5,023 nt of DNA from a bacterium CG2_30_54_10 (GCA_001872985.1 MNYA01000357.1:1-5023), one strand, 5' to 3'; shown: positions 1-4,919, counted from the stretch's first letter. The notes: generated by a model from the letters alone, not told the origin. Program-made: numbers and translations.

Positions 1-198
1 GGATTTTGGTTTCATCCTTGTTGAAAGCAATTTCTGATACTTGTCGGTCCCAACTTGGGGTAAGAGAGAAATGCCAATTTGTCAAAACCTCTGTTCAAGC
101 GGATTTTCATGAGAATTAAAAATACCCTTTTTCCAAATACGCGAAAGGTGAGTATTATCTCTGAAAAACTGTGAAAATTCCTATGGTAGAATCCCCCA
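1..198. other. Left intergenic region, no convincing gene
   Basis: This AT-rich stretch precedes hrpB and holds nothing recognisable by family. On the plus strand one frame is open from the window edge to a TAA at 117-119 (38 codons), and another gives an 11-residue tail ending in TGA at 35-37. On the minus strand a 32-codon ORF runs from an ATG at 110-108 to a TGA at 14-12, overlapping a further ATG (15-13) by ATGA. None has a good Shine-Dalgarno sequence or a recognisable motif, and open frames of this length are expected by chance. A short dyad, CCCAA-C-TTGGG, lies at about 49-59. The hrpB promoter occupies the right end. Confidence 0.5.
184..192 (+). promoter_or_regulatory. Extended -10 promoter of hrpB, probably leaderless
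   Basis: TGG at 184-186 followed by TAGAAT at 187-192 makes an extended -10 element (TGn plus a 5/6 match to TATAAT). The six bases CCCCCA separate it from the ATG at 199, so the expected transcription start falls on or beside the A of the start codon. No purine-rich ribosome binding site precedes that ATG. No good -35 box is visible at the right distance; the nearest is a weak CTGAAA at 161-166, too far away at a 20-nt spacer. The same -10/N6/ATG geometry recurs at the STAS gene. It is inferred from sequence only. Confidence 0.5.
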
Positions 199-2997
199 AT
201 GACTTACCAGGGGTTCCCGATTGAGAAGGAGATTCCGGCGCTTCAAAAGGCATTGCAGGAAGGCAAAGCCGCCGTTCTTGTGGCTTCCCCGGGAGCCGGG
301 AAGACAACCATTGTTCCGCTTGCACTGCTCGATCGGGATTGGCTGAACGGCAAAAAAATCGTGATGCTCCAGCCCCGCCGTCTCGCCGCACTCAATGCTG
401 CCAGACGAATGGCCGACCTTCACGGATCACAACTCGGGGAAACAATCGGCTACCAGATCCGATTCCAGAGATGCATCGGCCCAAACACCCGGATCGAGGT
501 CATTACTGAGGGGCTGCTTACCCGCCGCCTTCAGGGATACCCCCAACCTCCGCACACTCCCGCAAAAAGAGAGCGCCGAGAAGACCTCGCATCCGCACCC
601 CCGCACTCTCCCCCCGGAACAGTAAGCCGAAATTGCCCTTCCTCCCCAGGAGCTCACGACGAGAGCTTTGAGAACCCCTCCTCTACGGAGTTCCACAGTG
701 AAGTTTTCGGAGATCCATACCTTCAGGAAACCGGCCTTCTGATTTTCGACGAGTTCCATGAACGCAACATCAATTCCGATCTCGGGTTGGCGATGGCGCG
801 GGAACTTCAGCAAACCGTCAGGCCCGATTTGAAAATCCTCGTGATGTCTGCGACTCTCGTGGCGGAGCCAGTAAGCCACTTTCTAGGCGACTGCCCGGTG
901 GTCGTCGGACACGGATTCCTGCACCCCGTCTCATGTTCCTTCATTGGCGGGGGCTGTGATGGTCAGATCTCCCGATCCGCTACAGTCGCCGTCAGACGCG
1001 TGTTGGCCGAGGATCCGGCAGGAGGAGATTTGCTCGTCTTCCTGCCGGGGGCCGGGGAAATCGCCCAGACGCAGGAACTCCTCGAATTGGACGATATCAC
1101 TCGTGGAGTCATGGTAATCCCACTCCACGGAAGCCTGAGCCTCGACCGCCAGGGGCTGGCCATCAGAAAGCAGGCGCGAAGAAAGGTGGTTTTGGCCACC
1201 AACATCGCTGAAACCTCCCTGACCATTGAAGGAATCACGACAGTGATCGACTCCGGGTGGTGTCGCGTTCTGAGGCTTGACCCTGCAGTGGGTCTCGAAA
1301 AGCTGTGCCTGGAGCGGATCAGCCGCGCCAGTGCGGACCAGCGTGCCGGCCGGGCCGGAAGAACCGGGCCGGGGCGGGTCTTGCGCCTCTGGACCGAAGC
1401 CGAGCATGACCAGCTTCCTGCTGCGACGACCCCCGAAATTTTGCGGATCGACCTGACGGAAACCGCTCTTTACCTCGCCGGTTGGGGAAAAACAGATCCA
1501 GCCTCATTCGGTTGGTTTCAGCCCCCGCCAGCCCCTTCACTGGCATCTGCCTGCAAAATCCTTCGGGCTCTTGGTGCGGTCGATGAAAATGGAGCGGTAA
1601 CGGTCACCGGCCGCAAAATGCTTGAACTGCCGATATCCCCTCGCCTTTCCAGAATGTTAGTGGAATCCGCCGCCTTCGGTTTGGTTGATGATGCTTCCGA
1701 TCTGGCGGCATTGCTGAGCGAACGAGACCTGGTCGTCCGTTCCGGGACCCACCGGACGTCCCCGTTCGTCGGGCGAAGCGATTTCCTATGGCGTCTGGAT
1801 CTTTTAAACGAAGCCCGCGCTGCGGGTTTTCGCGGCAGTTCGGGGACAGTCGATCTTCGCGTTGCAAAGCGGGTGGAGGATGTTTCCCGCCGACTTTCCA
1901 GAGCCGCCAATCGAAACCACCCGGGGGGAAACGACCTTCGCGGAGCCATTGCCCAGCCAAGTCACGACCCGATTTGTGACAGGGGAACCCGGGAAAAGAA
2001 CCTTCTGCGCCTTTTGTTATGCGGTTTTCCGGATCGCGTGGCTCGCCGTCGGTCGCATTCACCCGGAAGCGATTCGATACAGTATCTTATGGTTGGCGGG
2101 CGGGGAATGCGCCTGGATTCCGAAAGCTCGGTCCGGAATTCCGACCTGATAATCGTCGTCGCGGCCGATGCTTCCGGTCACGGACAAGGAAATGAAGGCA
2201 TGATTCGCTGGGCAAGCCACATCGAAATGGGTTGGCTCAGTGAGATTTTTCCCCACCTGATACATCACGAAAGGGAGGTGTTCTTCGATGGCCGGCGTCA
2301 ATCGGTCGTGGCTCGCTGTCGAACTTATTTTGATGACCTGATCATAGAAGAGACCGTGAGCGGATTACGCCCGCAAGAATCCGGTTTGGTGGCCTCCGCG
2401 CTTGCCGAGGAGATAAGCCGTGATCCACAAGCCATTTTTTCAAGTTCGGATGAGTTTATTCAGTTCCGGGCGCGTATCGAGCTGCTACGAACTATCGGCG
2501 GATTGGACGACCTTCCCACATTGGATGAAAACTGGCTCCGGACTAATGCGCGACGTCTTGTCGAAAACTGCCGTACTCTGGAAGATGTCCGCAACCTAGA
2601 CTTGGCGGCGCTGGTAGAAAGAGAACTGGGGCATCCCGAACGACGGGCGCTCGAAACGCTCGTTCCGGAGCGCCTCGTCGTCCCCACGGGAAGCCGCATC
2701 AAACTGATTTACCAGCTCAGCGGGAACCCTATCCTCAGGGTAAAACTGCAGGAACTTTTCGGTTTGCTGGAAACCCCCCGAATCATTGGCGGGCGCATCC
2801 CAGTCCTGATCCACCTGCTGTCTCCGGCGGGCCGCCCACTCCAGATCACAAAGGATCTGAAAAGCTTCTGGCAAAACACCTACCCTGCTTTGCGCCGCGA
2901 AATGCGCGGACAATACCCGAGGCACCCTTGGCCGGAAGACCCTTTGACCGCTGCGCCTCAACGCGGCGCAAACCGCCGAACTCGCACGAAAACATAG
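199..2997 (+). CDS. hrpB: ATP-dependent DEAH-box RNA helicase HrpB
   Basis: This is a superfamily 2 DEAH-type helicase, predicted to couple ATP hydrolysis to remodelling of RNA or RNP in the cytoplasm; the physiological role of HrpB is poorly defined. Motifs in order: Walker A SPGAGKTT (30-37), Ia QPRR (58-61), Ib TEGLLTR (103-109), II DEFH in place of DEAH (184-187, typical of HrpB), III SATL (217-220), LVFLPGAGEI (279-288), V ATNIAETSLTIEG (333-345) and VI QRAGRAGR (381-388). The HrpB-specific C-terminal domain is complete: VPTGSR (828-833), PLQITKDLKSFW (880-891), then a YP.HPWPEDP ending and a basic tail. At 932 aa it exceeds E. coli HrpB (about 810-820 aa), mainly through a 58-residue insert at 113-170 and a longer linker at about 571-598. 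The reading frame is intact and every catalytic motif is kept. The ATG at 199 is chosen because the N-terminus matches the family's short lead to Walker A; there is no Shine-Dalgarno sequence, so it is probably leaderless. It is monocistronic here and converges with flagellin. Confidence 0.96.
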   Translation: MTYQGFPIEKEIPALQKALQEGKAAVLVASPGAGKTTIVPLALLDRDWLNGKKIVMLQPRRLAALNAARRMADLHGSQLGETIGYQIRFQRCIGPNTRIEVITEGLLTRRLQGYPQPPHTPAKRERREDLASAPPHSPPGTVSRNCPSSPGAHDESFENPSSTEFHSEVFGDPYLQETGLLIFDEFHERNINSDLGLAMARELQQTVRPDLKILVMSATLVAEPVSHFLGDCPVVVGHGFLHPVSCSFIGGGCDGQISRSATVAVRRVLAEDPAGGDLLVFLPGAGEIAQTQELLELDDITRGVMVIPLHGSLSLDRQGLAIRKQARRKVVLATNIAETSLTIEGITTVIDSGWCRVLRLDPAVGLEKLCLERISRASADQRAGRAGRTGPGRVLRLWTEAEHDQLPAATTPEILRIDLTETALYLAGWGKTDPASFGWFQPPPAPSLASACKILRALGAVDENGAVTVTGRKMLELPISPRLSRMLVESAAFGLVDDASDLAALLSERDLVVRSGTHRTSPFVGRSDFLWRLDLLNEARAAGFRGSSGTVDLRVAKRVEDVSRRLSRAANRNHPGGNDLRGAIAQPSHDPICDRGTREKNLLRLLLCGFPDRVARRRSHSPGSDSIQYLMVGGRGMRLDSESSVRNSDLIIVVAADASGHGQGNEGMIRWASHIEMGWLSEIFPHLIHHEREVFFDGRRQSVVARCRTYFDDLIIEETVSGLRPQESGLVASALAEEISRDPQAIFSSSDEFIQFRARIELLRTIGGLDDLPTLDENWLRTNARRLVENCRTLEDVRNLDLAALVERELGHPERRALETLVPERLVVPTGSRIKLIYQLSGNPILRVKLQELFGLLETPRIIGGRIPVLIHLLSPAGRPLQITKDLKSFWQNTYPALRREMRGQYPRHPWPEDPLTAAPQRGANRRTRTKT
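535..708 (+). other. 174-bp in-frame insert inside hrpB
   Basis: This segment codes for HrpB residues 113-170, between motif Ib and the DEFH box. In E. coli HrpB about 8 residues (RDPELSGV) join the Q after motif Ib to GLVILDEFH. Here removing exactly 58 codons restores an 8-residue joint, GDPYLQET, before GLLIFDEFH. The insert is rich in Pro, Ser, Arg and Glu, has no hydrophobic pattern and is probably a disordered surface loop. CCTTCAGG occurs at 528-535 and again at 720-727, just outside either end, which may mark the insertion event or may be chance. It contains no stop codon and has no obvious source gene. The boundaries are inferred from the remembered family alignment. Confidence 0.7.
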
Positions 2998-3015
2998 AAC
3001 CGGCGGTATCTTCTC

Positions 3016-3041
3016 AAAAAGAGGGGGCACGCGCCCCCTCT
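3016..3041 (-). terminator. Terminator-like hairpin, repeat copy 1
   Basis: A perfect 9-bp stem pairs 3020-3028 with 3033-3041 around a 4-nt loop. Read on the minus strand, the GC-rich stem runs straight into five Ts (complement of the A-run 3016-3020), the form of an intrinsic terminator. Read on the plus strand it lies 22 nt beyond the hrpB stop but is followed by CGACACG with no T-run, so it would be only a weak plus-strand terminator. It may mark the 3' end of hrpB mRNA by stabilising it. Confidence 0.5.
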
Positions 3042-3042
3042 C

Positions 3043-3067
3043 GACACGCGAAGTGAATTCGCGTGTC
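3043..3067. repeat. 10-bp inverted repeat in repeat copy 1
   Basis: The arms GACACGCGAA (3043-3052) and TTCGCGTGTC (3058-3067) are perfect complements around the 5-nt loop GTGAA. There is no T-run on either side, so it is not terminator-like. It may be an RNA stem or a protein-binding dyad within the repeat unit. Confidence 0.8.
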
Positions 3068-3157
3068 TCACTCCCCGCGGTCGGGCGCCTTGCGCCCTCC
3101 GGTCCGCTTTCATGTTCTCCGCGGATATTGAGGTGATAAAACCCGCGTAAACTTTCG

Positions 3158-3182
3158 AAAAGAGCGGGCACACGCGTGCTCT
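3158..3182 (-). terminator. Terminator-like hairpin, repeat copy 2
   Basis: This is the homologue of the copy 1 hairpin, at 3161-3182. It pairs AGAGC with GCTCT, adds a G-T wobble, then a G/G mismatch, then closes with G-C and C-G around a 4-nt loop. On the minus strand it is followed by a run of four Ts. It is weaker than copy 1. It would act as a backup terminator for read-through from flagellin. Confidence 0.4.
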
Positions 3183-3183
3183 C

Positions 3184-3208
3184 GACACGCGAAGCGAATT
3201 CGCGTGTC
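3184..3208. repeat. 10-bp inverted repeat in repeat copy 2
   Basis: The arms are identical to those in copy 1 (3184-3193 and 3199-3208), with the loop changed from GTGAA to GCGAA. In the partial copy 3 the left arm carries one change (GACACGTGAA at 3325-3334) and the right arm is lost after TTCG, so the dyad is destroyed there. A different dyad, TTCGAA-TTT-TTCGAA at 3340-3354, has formed at that junction beside the flagellin stop. Confidence 0.8.
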
Positions 3209-3297
3209 TCACTCCCCGCGGTCGGGCGCCTTGCGCCCTCCGGTACGCTTTCATGTTCTCCGCGGATATTGAGGTGATAAAACCCGCGTAAACTTTC

Positions 3298-3323
3298 AAA
3301 AAGAGCGAGCACACGCACGCTCT
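3298..3323 (-). terminator. Likely intrinsic terminator of flagellin
   Basis: On the minus strand, 33 nt past the flagellin stop, AGAGCG and CGCTCT pair perfectly (6 bp), with two further inner G-C pairs after an A/A mismatch, and the stem is followed by TTTTT. It is the partial third copy of the 141-bp repeat and the first hairpin that transcription from flagellin would meet. Position and T-run fit a Rho-independent terminator; the stem is short, so strength is uncertain. Confidence 0.62.
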
Positions 3324-3355
3324 CGACACGTGAAGTGAATTCGAATTTTTCGAAA

Positions 3356-4141
3356 CTACCCGAGAAGCTTCAATACCGACTGTCTCATCGCATCATTGAC
3401 CTGGAAGGTTTTGATAGCGACCTGTGATTGAATGCTTTGGTTGGTCAGACTGACCATTTCACGGGCGATATCCGTGTCGGCTATGCGGGAATTGGCGGCT
3501 ATTGCGTTGGTATACTGGCTTTGAAGGCCCTGAATCTCTGAGCTGATTCCATTTGTGACGGCCCCGATTGTGGACCGGTTGGAAGTCACATTCTGCAAAG
3601 CCTGGTCGGCATAGCCCAACGCCGATTCAGCACCAGCCTGGGTTGTCACATCGATTCCGGAGGTGCCAATAGCCTGGCTGCCGGCATTAGGAAGGGAGAA
3701 TGTGTTCCCGTTCTGGAGTTGCATACTGAAAGCGCCGTTCAAAAGCGGTTTTGTGTTGTACTGCGTGTTGTTAGCGTTTTGGTCGATTGCCTGATTCAGT
3801 TGCCCAATTTCCATTTGGATGTTTGCACGGTCCTCATTGGTCAAAGTGCCGTTGGCCGCCTGAACGGACAGCTCGCGCATGCGCTGTATCATATCACCGG
3901 TACCGCTGAGGCCACCTTCTGCGGTCTGCATGAGGGATATCTCATCCTGGCGATTCCCAATCTGCTGGTACAAACCTCGGAATTGAGACTCGAGAGTCAT
4001 CGAAACCGCTAACCCAGCGGGATCGTCGGCTCCGCTGAGAATCTGTTTTCCCGACGCGATGTGCTGAAGGGACTTGGCCTGAGCCTCCTGGATGCTGCTC
4101 AGCGTATTAACCATTGTTGAAGGCGATCTCTCGACCATCAT
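3356..4141 (-). CDS. fliC: Flagellin, short form
   Basis: This is the structural subunit of the flagellar filament, exported by the flagellar type III system and polymerised outside the cell. The 261-aa protein is almost only the conserved D0/D1 core. The N-terminal domain (about 1-138) has ASGKQILSGADDPAGLA (29-45), QTAEGGL (72-78) and QRMRELSVQAAN (86-97). A reduced centre (about 139-172) replaces the variable D2/D3 domains. The C-terminal domain (about 173-261) ends in SRIADTDIAREMVSLT (218-233) and SVLKLLG. No Cys or Trp is seen. The ATG at 4141 is chosen because AGGTGA sits 5 nt upstream; a second ATG follows directly. Longer starts at 4162 or 4165 fall in or just after the promoter -10 box. 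The D0 helix before the SGKQI motif is a few residues shorter than in enteric FliC and lacks the usual INTN opening. The gene is monocistronic, with its own promoter and a terminator downstream. The symbol is generic, and paralogues elsewhere are likely. Confidence 0.95.
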   Translation of the reverse strand: MMVERSPSTMVNTLSSIQEAQAKSLQHIASGKQILSGADDPAGLAVSMTLESQFRGLYQQIGNRQDEISLMQTAEGGLSGTGDMIQRMRELSVQAANGTLTNEDRANIQMEIGQLNQAIDQNANNTQYNTKPLLNGAFSMQLQNGNTFSLPNAGSQAIGTSGIDVTTQAGAESALGYADQALQNVTSNRSTIGAVTNGISSEIQGLQSQYTNAIAANSRIADTDIAREMVSLTNQSIQSQVAIKTFQVNDAMRQSVLKLLG

Positions 4142-4145
4142 AGCT

Positions 4146-4153
4146 CTCACCTC
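4146..4153 (-). promoter_or_regulatory. Shine-Dalgarno site of flagellin
   Basis: GAGGTGAG on the minus strand, with core AGGTGA at 4152-4147 and 5 nt to the ATG at 4141. It is the only strong ribosome binding site in the window and decides the start codon. It contrasts with hrpB and the STAS gene, which lack one, and fits a need for high flagellin output. Confidence 0.85.
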
Positions 4154-4164
4154 GCTCTCCATCA

Positions 4165-4193
4165 AATATAACCCGGAAGAGGCAAAATGTCCA
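4165..4193 (-). promoter_or_regulatory. Sigma70-type promoter of flagellin
   Basis: On the minus strand TGGACA (4193-4188, 5/6 match to TTGACA) is followed after a 17-nt spacer by TATATT (4170-4165, 5/6 match to TATAAT). The start of transcription would be near 4158, giving a leader of about 17 nt that contains the ribosome binding site. No sigma28 motif (TAAA-N15-GCCGATAA) and no correctly spaced sigma54 GG-N10-GC motif is seen, although flagellin genes often use these. The call rests on sequence match only. Confidence 0.65.
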
Positions 4194-4250
4194 TTTCATT
4201 AGTCACGACGCAGGAAAAACATTAAAACTCAATGGAGAATTGGAGTGAAG

Positions 4251-4461
4251 CCAAAAGCTCTTTCGGCTTTTTAATTTCTTCTCTCTCGGCGATTCGTTCT
4301 GAATTTTTTTTGTTCTCTTTCCAAATCTGCGTTAATCTGCGTTAATCTGCGGCCAAAAACTCTTTCGATTTTGTAATTTCTTTCCCCTCGATTGTTCATT
4401 TTTTTCCTGTCTTGTCATCTCTCCAGGGCTGCGTCCTCTGCGTTCTTAGGGCTCTCTGCGG
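4251..4461. repeat. Two-unit composite repeat with TCTGCG arrays
   Basis: This accounts for most of the 344-nt gap between the flagellin and STAS coding regions. Unit 1 (4251-4352) and unit 2 (4353-4461) share one plan: CCAAAARCTCTTTCG, a T/C-rich tract of about 60 nt containing TAATTTCTT, then a short array ending in TCTGCGG. Unit 1's array is AATCTGCGTT repeated with a 10-bp period (4324-4352). Unit 2's has a 9-bp period, with CTGCG at 4429, 4438 and 4456 and one degenerate unit between. The start of unit 1 can fold as AAAAGC-N7-GCTTTT (4253-4271). No ORF with coding character crosses it. The rest of the gap (4194-4250) shows nothing recognisable. Confidence 0.8.
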
Positions 4462-4475
4462 CATCTTTGCCCTAA
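4446..4475. repeat. 7-bp inverted repeat after the STAS gene
   Basis: TTAGGGC (4446-4452) and GCCCTAA (4469-4475) are perfect complements around a 16-nt loop that holds the last TCTGCGG of the array. It lies 10 nt past the STAS stop on the minus strand. No T-run follows, so a factor-independent terminator is not supported; it could protect the mRNA 3' end or be incidental. Confidence 0.4.
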
Positions 4476-4485
4476 ATCCAGGAAC

Positions 4486-4839
4486 TCAAACGATTTTCAG
4501 CTCGTTTATCGCCAAAGTCTCGTCGGGGAAAGCCTTCCCGACCTTCAACAGGCCAACCATCTTGAAAACCCCCGCGGTCAACTCATTCAATCCTACGAAG
4601 GCAAGAGAGCCTTTTTTTTCGTCTACGACGATCTCGGTAAGTTCTATTATTTGGGCGATCCCTTGAGAATTGATGACCGGGGAACCCTTGAAATTGAGAA
4701 CAAAATTGCGAAAACCCTTCGGAAAAGCCTCCTCGACCGCCTCAACAATTACCCTTCCCCCGCTCTCATCAAGGTAGCCGCTCGTACGAATTATGTATAT
4801 TGCCCCATGCACCTCCGCTTGACAAGTGAATTTCGGCAT
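4486..4839 (-). CDS. STAS-domain anti-sigma factor antagonist
   Basis: A 117-aa single-domain STAS protein of the SpoIIAA/RsbV type, expected in the cytoplasm. In known partner-switching modules such a protein binds an anti-sigma kinase when unphosphorylated and is switched off by Ser phosphorylation. Visible features: an opening strand KFTCQAEVHGAIYIIRTSGY (3-22), LDESGG (23-28), the strand NFVLNFKGSPV (45-55), the switch segment INSQGIAQI (56-64) and a last section GLLKVGKAFPDETLAINEL. Ser58 in NSQG aligns with the phosphorylated Ser of the SpoIIAA DSSG motif, although Asn replaces the Asp. The ATG at 4839 is preferred over an upstream in-frame TTG at 4875, because that TTG is the first part of a -35 box and family members open close to the first strand. 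There is no Shine-Dalgarno sequence and translation is probably leaderless. No kinase, phosphatase or sigma gene is in the window, so its target is unknown. A role in flagellar control is possible from proximity but not shown. Confidence 0.85.
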   Translation of the reverse strand: MPKFTCQAEVHGAIYIIRTSGYLDESGGRVIVEAVEEAFPKGFRNFVLNFKGSPVINSQGIAQIIELTEIVVDEKKGSLAFVGLNELTAGVFKMVGLLKVGKAFPDETLAINELKIV

Positions 4840-4845
4840 GAACTT

Positions 4846-4875
4846 ATCATAATCGAAGGCTTCGTGTGAAGTCAA
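4846..4875 (-). promoter_or_regulatory. Sigma70-type promoter of STAS gene, probably leaderless
   Basis: On the minus strand TTGACT (4875-4870, 5/6) and TATGAT (4851-4846, 5/6) are separated by 18 nt. TATGAT is followed by AAGTTC and then the ATG at 4839, placing the expected transcription start at the start codon. It has the same 6-nt gap as at hrpB. It argues against translation starting at the in-frame TTG at 4875. Confidence 0.6.
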
Positions 4876-4891
4876 TTGTCCCGCGTTTTAT

Positions 4892-4919
4892 TGTCCAGAT
4901 TTCAATGTCCGGATTTCAA
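4892..4919 (-). repeat. Tandem 14-bp direct repeat upstream of STAS promoter
   Basis: On the minus strand TTGAAATCCGGACA (4919-4906) is followed directly by TTGAAATCTGGACA (4905-4892), differing at one position. A third, looser copy ending in GGGACA (4882-4877) lies 15 nt further on, directly before the -35 box. The GGACA cores are thus spaced 14 and 15 nt. The two clear copies sit about 53-80 nt upstream of the predicted start of transcription, a position suited to an activator site. The stop codon of the possible upstream gene lies inside the first copy. No regulator is identified. Confidence 0.55.

Larger units (their letters stand above)
3011..3343. repeat. 141-bp tandem repeat, about 2.4 copies
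   Basis: Copy 1 is about 3011-3151, copy 2 is 3152-3292 and partial copy 3 is about 3293-3343, with an exact period of 141 bp. Outside the first hairpin, copies 1 and 2 differ at 3 of 119 positions (3042-3160 against 3183-3301). Each full copy contains a variable 22-nt hairpin with an A-run on its left, a 10-bp dyad around GAATTC, a GC-rich hairpin GGGCGC-CTT-GCGCCC (3083-3097 and 3224-3238), a CCGCGG site and a conserved AT-richer stretch. Copy 3 stops being homologous just after GAATTCG at 3343, beside the flagellin stop. Because 141 is divisible by 3, stop-free minus-strand frames run through it, but these are repeat-generated and probably not coding. Confidence 0.93.

Noticed and set aside
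12..110. Small minus-strand ORF of 32 codons overlapping another ATG by ATGA at the left edge.
   Set aside because: It has no clear ribosome binding site or promoter and no recognisable sequence; the length is compatible with chance in AT-rich DNA.
535..708. The hrpB insert as a diverged copy of the 141-bp repeat.
   Set aside because: They share only the short string CAAAAAGAG; none of the dyads of the repeat is present in the insert.
427..879. 150-codon minus-strand open frame antisense to the start of hrpB.
   Set aside because: It lies wholly inside the well-supported hrpB gene, including the DEFH and SATL motifs, and matches no recognisable protein.
2972..3007. Inverted repeat ACCGCCG/CGGCGGT spanning the hrpB stop codon as its terminator.
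   Set aside because: The loop is 22 nt long and no T-run follows; the 9-bp hairpin at 3020-3041 is stronger.
2596..3329. Long minus-strand open frames (240 and 123 codons) running through the 141-bp repeats, encoding 47-residue repeated peptides.
   Set aside because: The period of 141 bp is a multiple of 3, so a stop-free unit stays open automatically. The longer frame also lies antisense to the conserved HrpB C-terminus. There is no ribosome binding site or known domain, and dyads dominate the sequence.
3011..3343. CRISPR array.
   Set aside because: Only 2.4 copies with a 119-nt near-constant part and a 22-nt palindromic part; no unrelated spacers and no cas genes.
4142..4165. ATG at 4162 or TTG at 4165 as the flagellin start.
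   Set aside because: They lie at or next to the predicted -10 box and upstream of the expected start of transcription; AGGTGA points to the ATG at 4141.
4174..4193. Sigma54-type promoter for flagellin (TGGACATTTTGCC).
   Set aside because: GG and GC are separated by 7 nt instead of the required 10.
4840..4875. TTG at 4875 as the start of the STAS protein.
   Set aside because: The TTG is part of a good -35 box, no well-placed Shine-Dalgarno precedes it, and the family opens at about MPKF.
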